Assembly: GCF_012932915.1 (NCBI RefSeq)
Contig: NZ_VCQU01000004.1
Span: 372,001-436,000, forward strand
Length of the DNA stretch: 64,000 nt
Direction of reading: 5' to 3'
Origin: Antrihabitans stalactiti
GTDB lineage: Bacteria; Actinomycetota; Actinomycetes; Mycobacteriales; Mycobacteriaceae
The position numbers and the translations under genes were made by a program. Under the pieces are notes generated by a model that was not told the origin of the DNA, did no database searches, and saw only the letters and a program-made list of their open reading frames with translations. Shown piece after piece: positions 1 through 8,525 of the stretch; the first letter of the stretch is position 1, and the number at the start of each line of letters is the position of its first letter.

Positions 1-915
1 GACGACAAGATCCGCACCACCGCCGTCAAGGTCGGTGCGCACATGGTCGAAGGCGCCAAGGCGGTTCGCGCGAACCGGGTGGACGGTCGCGTGCAGTCGG
101 TGACCTTTCAGACCGTGGGCGGCGATCGCACGATTGCCTGCAAGACACTGGTCATTGCCGATGGCGTCCGGTCGACCCTCGGCAAACAACTAGGCCGAAC
201 GTGGCATCGCGACACGCCATATGGAGTTGCTGTGCGTGCGTACGTCAAATCGGGCAGGCACGACGATCCGTTCATCACGACCTACTCGGAGTTGCGCGAT
301 GATTCCCGCAAGTTGCGGCCCGGCTATGGCTGGGTGTTTCCACTGTCGACGGGCGAGGTCAATATCGGTCTTGGCTACCTCGCGACCGACAAACGGCCCG
401 CGCATGTCGCACTGAAGCCGCTGCTCGACTCGCTTGTGCGGCAGCGTCGCCAGGATTGGCAGTTCGACGGGCCCGTGCACTCGGTTACGTCGGCACTCCT
501 GCCACTCGGCGGATCGGTGTCCACCGTGGCGGGGCCCAACTGGGCACTGCTCGGGGACGCTGCGGGCTGCATCAATCCACTCAACGGCGAGGGCATCGAC
601 TACGGGCTCGAGGCAGGCCGCTTCCTCGCCGACCTTCTCGGGGAATCCGACCTCACCGACGCGTGGCCACATCTGCTACGCGCGCACTACGGCAAAGCGT
701 TCTCAGTCGGCCGACGCATTGCGTGGCTCTCGATGCTGCCTGGTGTGCTGGCACTCAGCGGACCGCCGTTGCTGTGGTCGAAGATATTGGGACGTATATC
801 CATTCGAGTCCTGGGTAACCTCGTCACCGACGAAGACGTCGACCTGGTCGCGCGCGCCTGGCGTACAGCTGGACGTGGCTCGTTGGTTCTCGACCGTCGC
901 GCACCATTCGAGTGA
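1..915 (+). CDS. Geranylgeranyl reductase family flavoprotein (5'-truncated by window edge)
   Basis: The frame is open from base 1, so the N-terminus with the first FAD-binding fold lies outside the window; 304 C-terminal residues are visible. They contain an ADG motif (visible residues 53-55), the family signature PGYGWVFPL (107-115) and the FAD-contacting GDAAG...NGEGI segment (185-199). Members of this family reduce isoprenoid double bonds; the mycobacterial MenJ that saturates one isoprene unit of menaquinone belongs here. The stop codon overlaps the GTG of the downstream permease (GTGA), so the two are translationally coupled. A second family member lies at 16635-17879. I cannot tell whether this one serves menaquinone or the adjacent gene cluster. 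Confidence 0.8.
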   Translation, partial: DDKIRTTAVKVGAHMVEGAKAVRANRVDGRVQSVTFQTVGGDRTIACKTLVIADGVRSTLGKQLGRTWHRDTPYGVAVRAYVKSGRHDDPFITTYSELRDDSRKLRPGYGWVFPLSTGEVNIGLGYLATDKRPAHVALKPLLDSLVRQRRQDWQFDGPVHSVTSALLPLGGSVSTVAGPNWALLGDAAGCINPLNGEGIDYGLEAGRFLADLLGESDLTDAWPHLLRAHYGKAFSVGRRIAWLSMLPGVLALSGPPLLWSKILGRISIRVLGNLVTDEDVDLVARAWRTAGRGSLVLDRRAPFE

Positions 916-3413
916 TCGTGATTCGAGCTGGTCTCAGTCGATTGCGTGTGCTCAACCTTCGCGAGATCGCCGCACACGGTGGCCGCACAGCGGCATCGGT
1001 GATCGTCGTTGCCGTCTCTGCCGCACTGTTGATTGCCGTGATTACGACCTACAGCTCGCTCACCGGATCGGTCACACAGCTCACGAAAAGCATCGCCGGC
1101 GATGCGGATCTCGCTGTTACCGGTTTCACCGATACCGGATTCGAAGAGTCCCTGCTGGGCGCCATCGACGCGACCCCGGGGGTCAAGGCGGCGGTCCCGG
1201 TCGTCCAGCTGCAACGTTCACAACCCGAGCCCTTCATCATGTTGGGCGTTGATTTCCGTGCACTGCAACTTCATTCGAGTCTGCAAACCACGTTGGCGCC
1301 GTATCTGAAGATCGATTCCAAGCTTCTGGCGGTCAAGGACGGCGTGCTGGTCGGCGAACAGATGGGCCTCGCAGAAGGTCAACAGTTCGCAGTGTCCGGG
1401 CAGACGCTGACGGCCGCCGTGGTGGTGCCCGCCGACGTCGCGAAGGGCGTCAACGATGGACATTTCGTCGTTGCGCCGCTCGCTTTGGCCCAGCGTGTCG
1501 CGGGTCGTGACCACCGCGTCGATGCCGCGTTCGTGATAGCCGAGCCGAACACCGACCTCGGTGACCTGACGTCGCGAATCACCGATGCGGTCGGGCATCG
1601 GGCGGTCGTATCGGGAACCGGCTTGCGCGCTGCCCAGGTCGAGAATGCCTTGACCCTGACGCGAAGCCTCACCCTGCTCGTCGCAGCAGTATCGCTGGTC
1701 GTTGCGGCGTTCCTTGTCTTCAATGCAATGAATATGTCGGTGGCGCAACGACGTCCGACCATCGCGCTGGTCCGCTCGATCGGCGCCAAGAGGTCGGTCG
1801 TCGCGACCGACGTTGTCATCGAGGCCGCACTGTCGGGCGTCGTGGCGGGATTGATCGGAATCCCGCTCGGACTGGTTCTCGGGTACTGGGCGATCGACCG
1901 CACACCACCGTTCCTATTGCAGATCGTCTCCGCACCGCTCATCTTCGTCGTTCCGTGGATTGCGATTCCGATCACTCTCGTCGCATGCGTGTTCGCCACC
2001 GTGCTCGCCTCGATAGTTGCGGCCCGGCAGGTCTACCGTGTGGAACCGCTCGAGGCGCTGCTGTCCGCGCGCCTGCAGCCCGCAGAGCAGATCGCTCGAC
2101 GCACCACCCTGGTAGCGGGTGTGCTCGGTGCCGCAGCGATCGTTGCCGCATCGGCAATTGCGAAGTTCGTCAGCGGACTCGTCGTCGTCGGTGCCGCAGC
2201 TCTGTTCATTCTCGGCGTCCTGTTGCTGGGCGTCGCCTTTGCGAAGGTGATGGTCGCAGGGGCCGTTTGGCTGTCCAAGCGATTGGGCCCCTCCGGCCAG
2301 CTCGCCTCGGCATCAATCACTAGGTCACCGCGGCGCGCGTGGGCAACAGCAATGACAGTGGGTATCGCGGTCGCCGTCGGCTGCGCCGTTTTCGGCGCCC
2401 TCAACGACCTGGTCGATTCCGCCAGCGACTCGCTCTCACGCGTCCGCAACACCGATCTCCTACTCGCAGGCACCCCGCCCGCGTCAGTGCCGGACGTGGC
2501 GTTCCCAGCAGAGTGGGAAGGAAGGGTCCGCGCGACGCCTGGGGTGGAGTCAGTCGTCCCTGGGCAGTTTGCGCACGTGACCGTCGGTGATGTTCAGACG
2601 CAGGTCGCCGGCCTGGCACCGGGCAACAACATCAATGTCGCGCCGTTGCTGGAGCCGGACGCGCTCCATCGCGTGCTCGCCGGCGAAGGCGTCGCCATCT
2701 CGCAGCCGCTCGCCGATCGATTCGGCTACAGCGTCGGCGACGACATCTCGGTCGGAACACCCACCGGCATACACACGACGAAGGTCGTCGCTCAGTTCAG
2801 ATTCGTCTCGACCGACGCCGGATTGATCGCAATGAGCCTGGGCGACATGCGGCAATGGTTCGACCGCCCTGGTGCAACCTATCTGGCGATCACGCTCGAA
2901 TCCGGGGCCAACGTCGCCGACGTTCAGTCGAGGCTGCGCGCCGAATTCGGCGACCAGGCCTACGTTTTCACAGGTCAACAAGCGTTCGAGGCCACCACAC
3001 GCAACATCACGCAAGCTGGTTCGCTCGCGGTCGGATTACAGTGGATCGTCGCTGTCATCGCCGCGATCGCTCTGATGAACACGCTCACACTCGCTGTGCT
3101 ACAACGCCGACGAGAGTTCGGCGTGTTACGCGCGATCGGTGCGACTCGCCGCCGGATAGCACGAATGGTGCTGGCGGAGGCGCTTGCTGTCGGCGTGGTC
3201 GGTGGAGTCATCGGCATCGTGGGCGGCGAACTGGTGCACTACATTTCCGACATCGTTCTGACCACCACCACCGGGATCGACATCAGCTTCGGCGCCAACC
3301 CACTGATGCTGTTGTCAGCCGCAATCGCGCTGGTGCTGTGCCTGCTCGGCGCCATTCCACCCGCTCTCCGAGCAGCCAGACTGAACATTCTGCAAGCTGT
3401 CACCGTCGAGTAG
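912..3413 (+). CDS. FtsX-like ABC transporter permease, two FtsX domains
   Basis: An 833-residue integral membrane protein. One membrane segment lies near residues 20-45, followed by a long extracytoplasmic region, a three-helix FtsX block around 245-370, further helices near 395-460 and 475-500, a second extracytoplasmic domain and a second FtsX block at the C-terminus (about 705-820). This is the duplicated MacB_PCD/FtsX architecture of permeases that work with a LolD-type ATPase in export or in handling substrates at the outer face of the membrane. No ATPase gene is visible; it may lie upstream of the window. GTG start overlapping the reductase stop. The 3' end overlaps the convergent gene at 3400 by 14 nt. 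Its substrate is unknown; export of the cluster product is only a possibility. Confidence 0.82.
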   Translation: MIVIRAGLSRLRVLNLREIAAHGGRTAASVIVVAVSAALLIAVITTYSSLTGSVTQLTKSIAGDADLAVTGFTDTGFEESLLGAIDATPGVKAAVPVVQLQRSQPEPFIMLGVDFRALQLHSSLQTTLAPYLKIDSKLLAVKDGVLVGEQMGLAEGQQFAVSGQTLTAAVVVPADVAKGVNDGHFVVAPLALAQRVAGRDHRVDAAFVIAEPNTDLGDLTSRITDAVGHRAVVSGTGLRAAQVENALTLTRSLTLLVAAVSLVVAAFLVFNAMNMSVAQRRPTIALVRSIGAKRSVVATDVVIEAALSGVVAGLIGIPLGLVLGYWAIDRTPPFLLQIVSAPLIFVVPWIAIPITLVACVFATVLASIVAARQVYRVEPLEALLSARLQPAEQIARRTTLVAGVLGAAAIVAASAIAKFVSGLVVVGAAALFILGVLLLGVAFAKVMVAGAVWLSKRLGPSGQLASASITRSPRRAWATAMTVGIAVAVGCAVFGALNDLVDSASDSLSRVRNTDLLLAGTPPASVPDVAFPAEWEGRVRATPGVESVVPGQFAHVTVGDVQTQVAGLAPGNNINVAPLLEPDALHRVLAGEGVAISQPLADRFGYSVGDDISVGTPTGIHTTKVVAQFRFVSTDAGLIAMSLGDMRQWFDRPGATYLAITLESGANVADVQSRLRAEFGDQAYVFTGQQAFEATTRNITQAGSLAVGLQWIVAVIAAIALMNTLTLAVLQRRREFGVLRAIGATRRRIARMVLAEALAVGVVGGVIGIVGGELVHYISDIVLTTTTGIDISFGANPLMLLSAAIALVLCLLGAIPPALRAARLNILQAVTVE

Positions 3414-4578
3414 CAAGGGCACCGACCACCGACGTCACAGGTTCACCGTATGCCCGGCTCGCCCTGACGAGGCTTGCCGCCAGCTCGTCGTCCAGTCCGG
3501 CCGTGCGATCCCACACCTGTTGGCGGACCTCTGGATCCATCTGCACCAGCAACGGAACGAGCGGGTCGATCGGGCCGTCCGCGTGCAGTGCGGTCAGTAT
3601 TCGATCGACGATTGCACCGTCGACGACCAGTGGCAGCGTCGCGACCTGACGCAGGCGTTCTGGTGACATGCCTTCGAGAATCGGCCGTAGGTGGTGCCAG
3701 CGCCCGTCCCGGTCTGCCGCGGTGATGATCGAAGTCAGACGCTCGTCGCTCCAGAGGTCGAGCCCGATCAACCGCCGCAGCTGTGGAGGCGACATAGCGG
3801 CGACGATCGGAATCAGCTCGCTCCACGCTTCGATGCGCTCGGCGGTCTCGACCATCGGCACCAGCACGTCCGTGCCCATTGCGACTGCGATGTCGCCGAT
3901 CCGACCGAGCGTCTCGAGCGCGAACTGCGGGATGAGCGTCAACGCCTCGGCGAAGAGGTTCTCTTCGACGGCGGCCGCGAGAATCGATCGGATTCGTTCG
4001 TCGGGCATCTCTATGACGACGAGTTCGAACCGGTCGACGGCGGAGGTGTGGAATCCGGCGAGCAGCAGGTCCTTTCCGCTCGGCACTCGCGGAACCAACG
4101 CGCGCAATTGCGTGTCCGAAGCAACCGAGACGAATTTCGCGACGGTGGGATAGTCCTTGCGGCGCAACAGTTCTACAACAGTCGGCAGCATCACGTCCGG
4201 CTCCAGCTGTCGCACGATCGGCCCTGCCGCTTCGGGATTGACGAATGCCGCAGTGTCGGCTGCAAATTCGGTGGGGGTTGCAGACATCAACCGCGCCGCG
4301 CGCTCCGGACTGAGTTCGCTGGCGACCATTCCCGACAACTCCGGCCCGACGATCTTCGTCGCCATCCGGACGAGAAACGACACCGGCATCGCTCGACTCA
4401 GCGAAGCGATCTTGCGCAGTTTGGAAGCATGTTCGCCGTAGAGCTGACCGACCAGCGCAATCCGGAAGTCTCGTAGATCGTCGGCGCGAGCGCGCTCCAG
4501 AAAAGCGAGCTCGTGGTGGTCCGCACCGAGATCGTGCGCGAGCCTTGCGATTTCGGCGCGGGTAATGAGGTTGGTCAT
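3400..4578 (-). CDS. Alpha-helical repeat protein of unknown function
   Basis: A 392-residue soluble protein with no signal peptide or membrane segment. It is built of repeated 35-45 residue helical units with recurring 'M-P/S-P-E-R-L/V-R' turns (for example around residues 75-100 and 285-310), reminiscent of HEAT-like repeats or the MgtE N-terminal helical domain. I do not recognise a named family. Its ATG overlaps the stop of the 77-residue gene upstream (ATGA), so it is the last gene of the long minus-strand operon that starts with the kynurenine genes. A scaffold or protein-binding role would be usual for such folds, but nothing in the sequence fixes its function. Confidence 0.6.
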   Translation of the reverse strand: MTNLITRAEIARLAHDLGADHHELAFLERARADDLRDFRIALVGQLYGEHASKLRKIASLSRAMPVSFLVRMATKIVGPELSGMVASELSPERAARLMSATPTEFAADTAAFVNPEAAGPIVRQLEPDVMLPTVVELLRRKDYPTVAKFVSVASDTQLRALVPRVPSGKDLLLAGFHTSAVDRFELVVIEMPDERIRSILAAAVEENLFAEALTLIPQFALETLGRIGDIAVAMGTDVLVPMVETAERIEAWSELIPIVAAMSPPQLRRLIGLDLWSDERLTSIITAADRDGRWHHLRPILEGMSPERLRQVATLPLVVDGAIVDRILTALHADGPIDPLVPLLVQMDPEVRQQVWDRTAGLDDELAASLVRASRAYGEPVTSVVGALATRR

Positions 4579-4808
4579 TGCGACCGCTGGAAACTGCGTC
4601 GCACTACGCCGGGTAGCGAGCCGAGCGAGCGGGATATGGCGTCCTTGATCGCTCGATCCCGGTTTCGTTTGGCCTGCAAGCAGATCCGGGAAATAACCTC
4701 GATCTCGGCGTCGTCGAACTGCTCGAGAAATCGGACGACGTCGGCGTGAACACCGAGGTCGCTGCGCAGTCGAGCCAGCACCGGCCGATCAGGGTCTACC
4801 TGGCTCAT
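4575..4808 (-). CDS. Small conserved-type helical protein (77 aa)
   Basis: A 77-residue, highly charged, probably all-helical protein lacking Cys motifs or a signal peptide apart from one Cys in a helix. It overlaps both neighbours by four bases (ATGA at the 5' end with the DUF2834-like gene, ATGA at the 3' end with the helical-repeat gene), which is the main evidence that it is real. The compact size and acidic centre (FDDAEIEVIS) suggest a small partner protein of the helical-repeat protein. I do not recognise a family. Confidence 0.55.
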   Translation of the reverse strand: MSQVDPDRPVLARLRSDLGVHADVVRFLEQFDDAEIEVISRICLQAKRNRDRAIKDAISRSLGSLPGVVRRSFQRSQ

Positions 4809-5236
4809 GTGGTTGCCACTGCGCTGTCCGACGCAACTCCAGCCGCCAGTTTCAACTGCCGGACAATCATGAACGCAGGGAAGCTGACGCTCAGCGCACA
4901 CAACGGCGCGCCGACGATGTAGACCCACACGTATGGAATCCCCAACCGCCGTGCCTCGCCGATCATGTAGAAGGCCAACGCGATCCAGACGAGTGTGAGA
5001 TCGGCGTAGATGAACCAGCCTGCCGGGTTCGCCAAGGCGTCCCGGAAGAATCCACCGACGACCCCAAGCGCTCCACGGCTGTGATTCTCGTAGGCGTAGT
5101 AGCCGGCGATCGCAACGACTGCAACGAAACTGAAAGCAGCGAAAAAGAAGTAGAACGCGCACACTGCCCGGTCGCGGCCGCGCACATGGAGCAGGTCCGC
5201 CAGCACGTCTCGTACGTAGCGTACGAATTGCGTCAC
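4805..5236 (-). CDS. DUF2834-like small integral membrane protein
   Basis: A 143-residue protein with three predicted membrane helices (about residues 27-47, 73-92 and 103-125). The pattern ADLTLVW...EARRLGI (79-100) is typical of the DUF2834 family, whose function is unknown. The GTG start at 5236 is chosen because GGGAGG lies six bases upstream and the ATG just before it is followed directly by a stop. It begins two bases before the flavin monooxygenase stop codon ends, so it belongs to the same transcript. The N-terminal 25 residues are a charged cytoplasmic tail absent from the minimal family. Confidence 0.68.
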   Translation of the reverse strand: MTQFVRYVRDVLADLLHVRGRDRAVCAFYFFFAAFSFVAVVAIAGYYAYENHSRGALGVVGGFFRDALANPAGWFIYADLTLVWIALAFYMIGEARRLGIPYVWVYIVGAPLCALSVSFPAFMIVRQLKLAAGVASDSAVATT

Positions 5237-5237
5237 A

Positions 5238-6749
5238 TCAAGCCTCCCGCCTGATCGGCGAATTATTTCGGTAGAGATAGTCGTCGAGGTCGAAATGTTT
5301 TGAGCGCCAGACCGCTTCGTAGGTAGTCGCGGGCCGAACGGCCGGTGCGTCACCGTTGTCGTCGAAGTAGTAGCTGTTGGACGAATTGCAGTTGTTGTTG
5401 AAGAACACCGTATTGCGCTGTCTGCGCAGCACCTGCCGAAACGACTCGTCATGTTTTTCCGGCCGCACGACCGCCTCGGTCGCGTTCCGGCGGCGCGCCT
5501 CCGCGATCACCCGAACCGCATGGGTGACTTGGTGGTCGATCGTGCCGAACCACGAACCACCCGTGAACGAGTACGGTCCGACGATGAACCAGAGATTCGG
5601 AAACCCTTTGACCGAACTGCCCTCGTAGGCCTGGAAGCGTTCGGTGCGCCAGAATTCGCGGATGTCACGTCCGTTGAGACCGCGCATCGGGAACGGCGGC
5701 AGGTTGTCGAGGACATGGAACCCGGTAGCGAGAACGATGACATCGAAGTTCCGCTCGCCGCCGTCCGTTGTGCGGATCCCGGTCTCGGTCACCGCCGCGA
5801 CCGGTTCGGTGACCAGATCGACATTGGTCCTGACAAAGGTGCGCCAGTAGCCCTTCGCGAACGAGGGACGCTTGCAGCCGAGCCCGTACCGCGGGGTCAG
5901 CTTGTCGATCAGCGTCCGGTCCCCCTTCACTTGGACACGCAGGTAGAGCCTCGACACCGCCTCTCCTAGCTTGATCAGAAACGGGAATTGCCGGTTGTGC
6001 ACCATCGCGATGACGAAGCTCAGTTCCGTTGCGGCATCGGTGAACACGCGGATGATGCGCTGAAGCCACGGGACGATGCGAAACAGCCGCTGGACGACCA
6101 GGGGCACCGGCACGTCAGGTTTGGGGAACAACCAGATAGGCGTTCGCTGATAGACGGTCAATCCGCGCACCGAACCTGCGATCGCCGGTACGACTTGTAC
6201 TGCCGAGGCACCTGTGCCGATGACGGCTACGTGTCGATCGGTCAACTGGATCGACTGGTCCCAGTCGGCGGTATGCACGACAACGCCTCCGAACTGGTCC
6301 AGACCGTCGATGTCCGGCAGCTTCTTCTTCGTGAGCCAACCAGTCGCGCAAATAGCGAAACGTGCGGAGAGCACCGAATCGTCGGCGAGCCGAAACTGCC
6401 ACAGGTGCAGCGAATCGTCGTAGTCGGCACCGATGACTTTTGTTTTCAGCCGAAGATGCGGACGAAGCCGATACTTCTCGACGCACGCGTCCGCATACGC
6501 CTTCATCTCCGCTCCGCCGGGAAACACGCTCGACCACGAGCAGTTCGGCTCGAACGCGAAACAGTAGGAAAATGCAGCAATGTCTACTGCGATACCGGGA
6601 TAGCGGTTCACGTGCCACGATCCGCCGACGTCGTCGTTTTCGTCCACGATCGCAAAGTCGTCGATTCCCGCACGGAGTAGACCGATCGCTGCGCCAATTC
6701 CGGAGAACCCGGCGCCGATCACCAGAACTTCGTGGTCAGGCGCGGTCAC
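5238..6749 (-). CDS. Flavin-containing (Baeyer-Villiger type) monooxygenase
   Basis: A 503-residue FAD/NADPH monooxygenase. It has the N-terminal dinucleotide fold (GAGFSG, residues 12-17), the Baeyer-Villiger fingerprint F-x-G-x-x-x-H-x-x-x-W (F153, G155, H159, W163) directly before the NADPH fold (GTGASA, 178-183), and an ATGF motif near residue 346. Such enzymes insert oxygen next to carbonyls or oxygenate heteroatoms; in this operon it is a candidate for ring hydroxylation, oxidative decarboxylation or N-oxidation of an anthranilate-type intermediate. It overlaps the UbiG-like gene by four bases. The true substrate cannot be read from the sequence. Confidence 0.85.
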   Translation of the reverse strand: MTAPDHEVLVIGAGFSGIGAAIGLLRAGIDDFAIVDENDDVGGSWHVNRYPGIAVDIAAFSYCFAFEPNCSWSSVFPGGAEMKAYADACVEKYRLRPHLRLKTKVIGADYDDSLHLWQFRLADDSVLSARFAICATGWLTKKKLPDIDGLDQFGGVVVHTADWDQSIQLTDRHVAVIGTGASAVQVVPAIAGSVRGLTVYQRTPIWLFPKPDVPVPLVVQRLFRIVPWLQRIIRVFTDAATELSFVIAMVHNRQFPFLIKLGEAVSRLYLRVQVKGDRTLIDKLTPRYGLGCKRPSFAKGYWRTFVRTNVDLVTEPVAAVTETGIRTTDGGERNFDVIVLATGFHVLDNLPPFPMRGLNGRDIREFWRTERFQAYEGSSVKGFPNLWFIVGPYSFTGGSWFGTIDHQVTHAVRVIAEARRRNATEAVVRPEKHDESFRQVLRRQRNTVFFNNNCNSSNSYYFDDNGDAPAVRPATTYEAVWRSKHFDLDDYLYRNNSPIRREA

Positions 6750-7462
6750 GATGCCGATTTCGTACCGACGCCGAGGAAAAGCACAGCGGTGGAGCCAACC
6801 GGGACCATGCGAACCTCCTCGCGGCGTCGGACGAGAAATGGCAATCCGTCCCGGATGCTGGGGCGCAAGCCGTGCAGGGTCAGCTCGACACCATGCGCCC
6901 GCGCGACAGCGATCAACCGCTTACGGTTGACGAACAAGCGGTGGTCGTGAGTCCCTTTCGGCGGCCGGCCCGGCAGCGGAACGTTCTCCGCGACCGTGAT
7001 GGATAGCAGCCTCGCAATCTTGGTATCGGCAATGGTGTCGAGCACGAGTGTCCCGCCAGGACGCAGCACCCTGCACAGTTCTTCGACGACCGTGTATGGG
7101 TCGCGCACGTGTTCCAGGCATTGCCCCGCCGTGACGACATCGATCGACGCGTCAGGGAAAGGCAACCACGAAATATCGGAGCGAACGACGCCGTCGTAGC
7201 CGTGGCCGAGCGCGACCTCGAGCGACTTCTGCGACAGGTCGACGCCGATCACCTTGTAGCCCTTGCCTTCCAGATGCGGACCGAACAGCCCGCCCCCGCA
7301 TGCGACATCGACCAGGGTGGCCGTGTCGGTGACGGGTGTCGGGACGAACGCAGCACGAGCGCGGGCAATCCACCCCAGTGGTGCGAGCGATCCTCTCGGG
7401 TCCCACCACTCGTCGGCGAGCGCGTCGTAATCGGTGATGAAGTCGCTACGAATCTCGGACAT
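6746..7462 (-). CDS. UbiG-like class I SAM-dependent methyltransferase
   Basis: A 238-residue methyltransferase whose N-terminal 'YDALADEWWDP-G...PL' segment (residues 12-30) and SAM loop VDVACGGGLF (51-60) resemble UbiG/Coq3, the O-methyltransferases of ubiquinone synthesis. Typical motifs continue with the acidic loop after IGVDLS and a post-IV block LRPGGTLVLDT. Actinobacteria do not make ubiquinone, so a UbiG-like enzyme next to a UbiA-type prenyltransferase and a UbiE-like enzyme points to O-methylation of a prenylated hydroxy-aromatic. The ATG at 7462 is preceded by AAAGGGA and lies 17 bases inside the upstream monooxygenase gene. Confidence 0.8.
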   Translation of the reverse strand: MSEIRSDFITDYDALADEWWDPRGSLAPLGWIARARAAFVPTPVTDTATLVDVACGGGLFGPHLEGKGYKVIGVDLSQKSLEVALGHGYDGVVRSDISWLPFPDASIDVVTAGQCLEHVRDPYTVVEELCRVLRPGGTLVLDTIADTKIARLLSITVAENVPLPGRPPKGTHDHRLFVNRKRLIAVARAHGVELTLHGLRPSIRDGLPFLVRRREEVRMVPVGSTAVLFLGVGTKSAS

Positions 7463-8525
7463 CGTGTCCCTTTCTGAGGGCGGGCATGACCTCGGTCGCG
7501 AACAGCTTCAGCGACGCGTGGGCGACCTCGATTGGAATGCCATGGAAAAAGAACTGCACGCTGGCGAACTCGAACCCTCCGCAGGATGCGTGATAGTTCA
7601 GCAGCATCTCGGTGATTTCGGCCGGTGTGCCGACCAAGGCGGAGCCACGCTCGTGCAGTCGGTCGAAGTTGTCGGTCGCCAGCTTTTCGATCATTGCTCG
7701 ATACCCGACGTAGTCGTCGCTCTGCGTCCCAGTAGTCCATTCGCTCGCAGCCTCTACGAGGATGCGCAGGTACCGATTGATCGGCTCGCGAGCCAGCGCG
7801 CGCGCGACTGCGCCGTCTTGCATGCAGAGCATATGAAACGCCAACATGACCCGGCCTTGGCCGGGATGCCCAGCCTCTTTCCACGCCTTGCGGTAGATGG
7901 CCAGATTTGTCCGCAACGACTGAGGTACCACCGGTTGCGCCATGATGCCGAATCCGAGTTCACCCGCGAGCTGGAAACTCTCGGCCGTAGACAGCGCAGC
8001 GATCCAGAACGGAGGATGCGGTTTCTGAGTCGGCCGCGGCAGCGAGGTGGTGGACGGGAAGGAGTGAAATAGGCCGTCGTGCACCACGTTTTCATTTGTG
8101 AGCAGGTCACGGACGAGCAAGATTCCTTCGTCGAAGCGCGCGCGACTTTCGTTCATATCCACGCCGAACCGCTGGAATTCGTGCGGGAGAAAAGCGCGGG
8201 CAAAGCCGATTTCGGCACGACCGCCCGAAATCGCGTCCAGCATGCCGATTTCACCTGCCAGCTTGAGCGGATGGTTGAACGCGGGCAACACTGCCCCGGT
8301 GATCAGCCGTAACTGTCGGCTCCGCTGCGATGCAGCCGAGAGAAATACGACAGGGTTCGGCGAGTATCCGCCGTACCTTCGGAAGTAGTGCTCGACGATG
8401 CGAACGTGGTGAAACCCGAGACTATCGCCGTGTTCGACGAGGTCGAGGCATTGAGCGAAATACTCGGCAGCCCCCTTCTCGTCCTCGCCCACATCGGGGA
8501 AGATGCCCAGACCGACATCGATCAT
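7446..8525 (-). CDS. LLM-class (luciferase-like) flavin-dependent monooxygenase
   Basis: A 359-residue TIM-barrel protein of the bacterial luciferase-like family. It begins with DVGLGIFPD, has EH and NPVVFLSAASQRSRQLRLITG in the positions where luciferases bind flavin phosphate, and DAISGGRAEIGFARAF as the family's conserved strand-loop. It uses FMNH2 or F420 and may hydroxylate the aromatic ring or oxidise an intermediate of the operon's pathway. The ATG at 8525 overlaps the methyltransferase stop codon (ATGA), which fixes the start; the open frame continues upstream without a ribosome site. A separate flavin reductase is not encoded nearby. Confidence 0.82.
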   Translation of the reverse strand: MIDVGLGIFPDVGEDEKGAAEYFAQCLDLVEHGDSLGFHHVRIVEHYFRRYGGYSPNPVVFLSAASQRSRQLRLITGAVLPAFNHPLKLAGEIGMLDAISGGRAEIGFARAFLPHEFQRFGVDMNESRARFDEGILLVRDLLTNENVVHDGLFHSFPSTTSLPRPTQKPHPPFWIAALSTAESFQLAGELGFGIMAQPVVPQSLRTNLAIYRKAWKEAGHPGQGRVMLAFHMLCMQDGAVARALAREPINRYLRILVEAASEWTTGTQSDDYVGYRAMIEKLATDNFDRLHERGSALVGTPAEITEMLLNYHASCGGFEFASVQFFFHGIPIEVAHASLKLFATEVMPALRKGHDVRDS

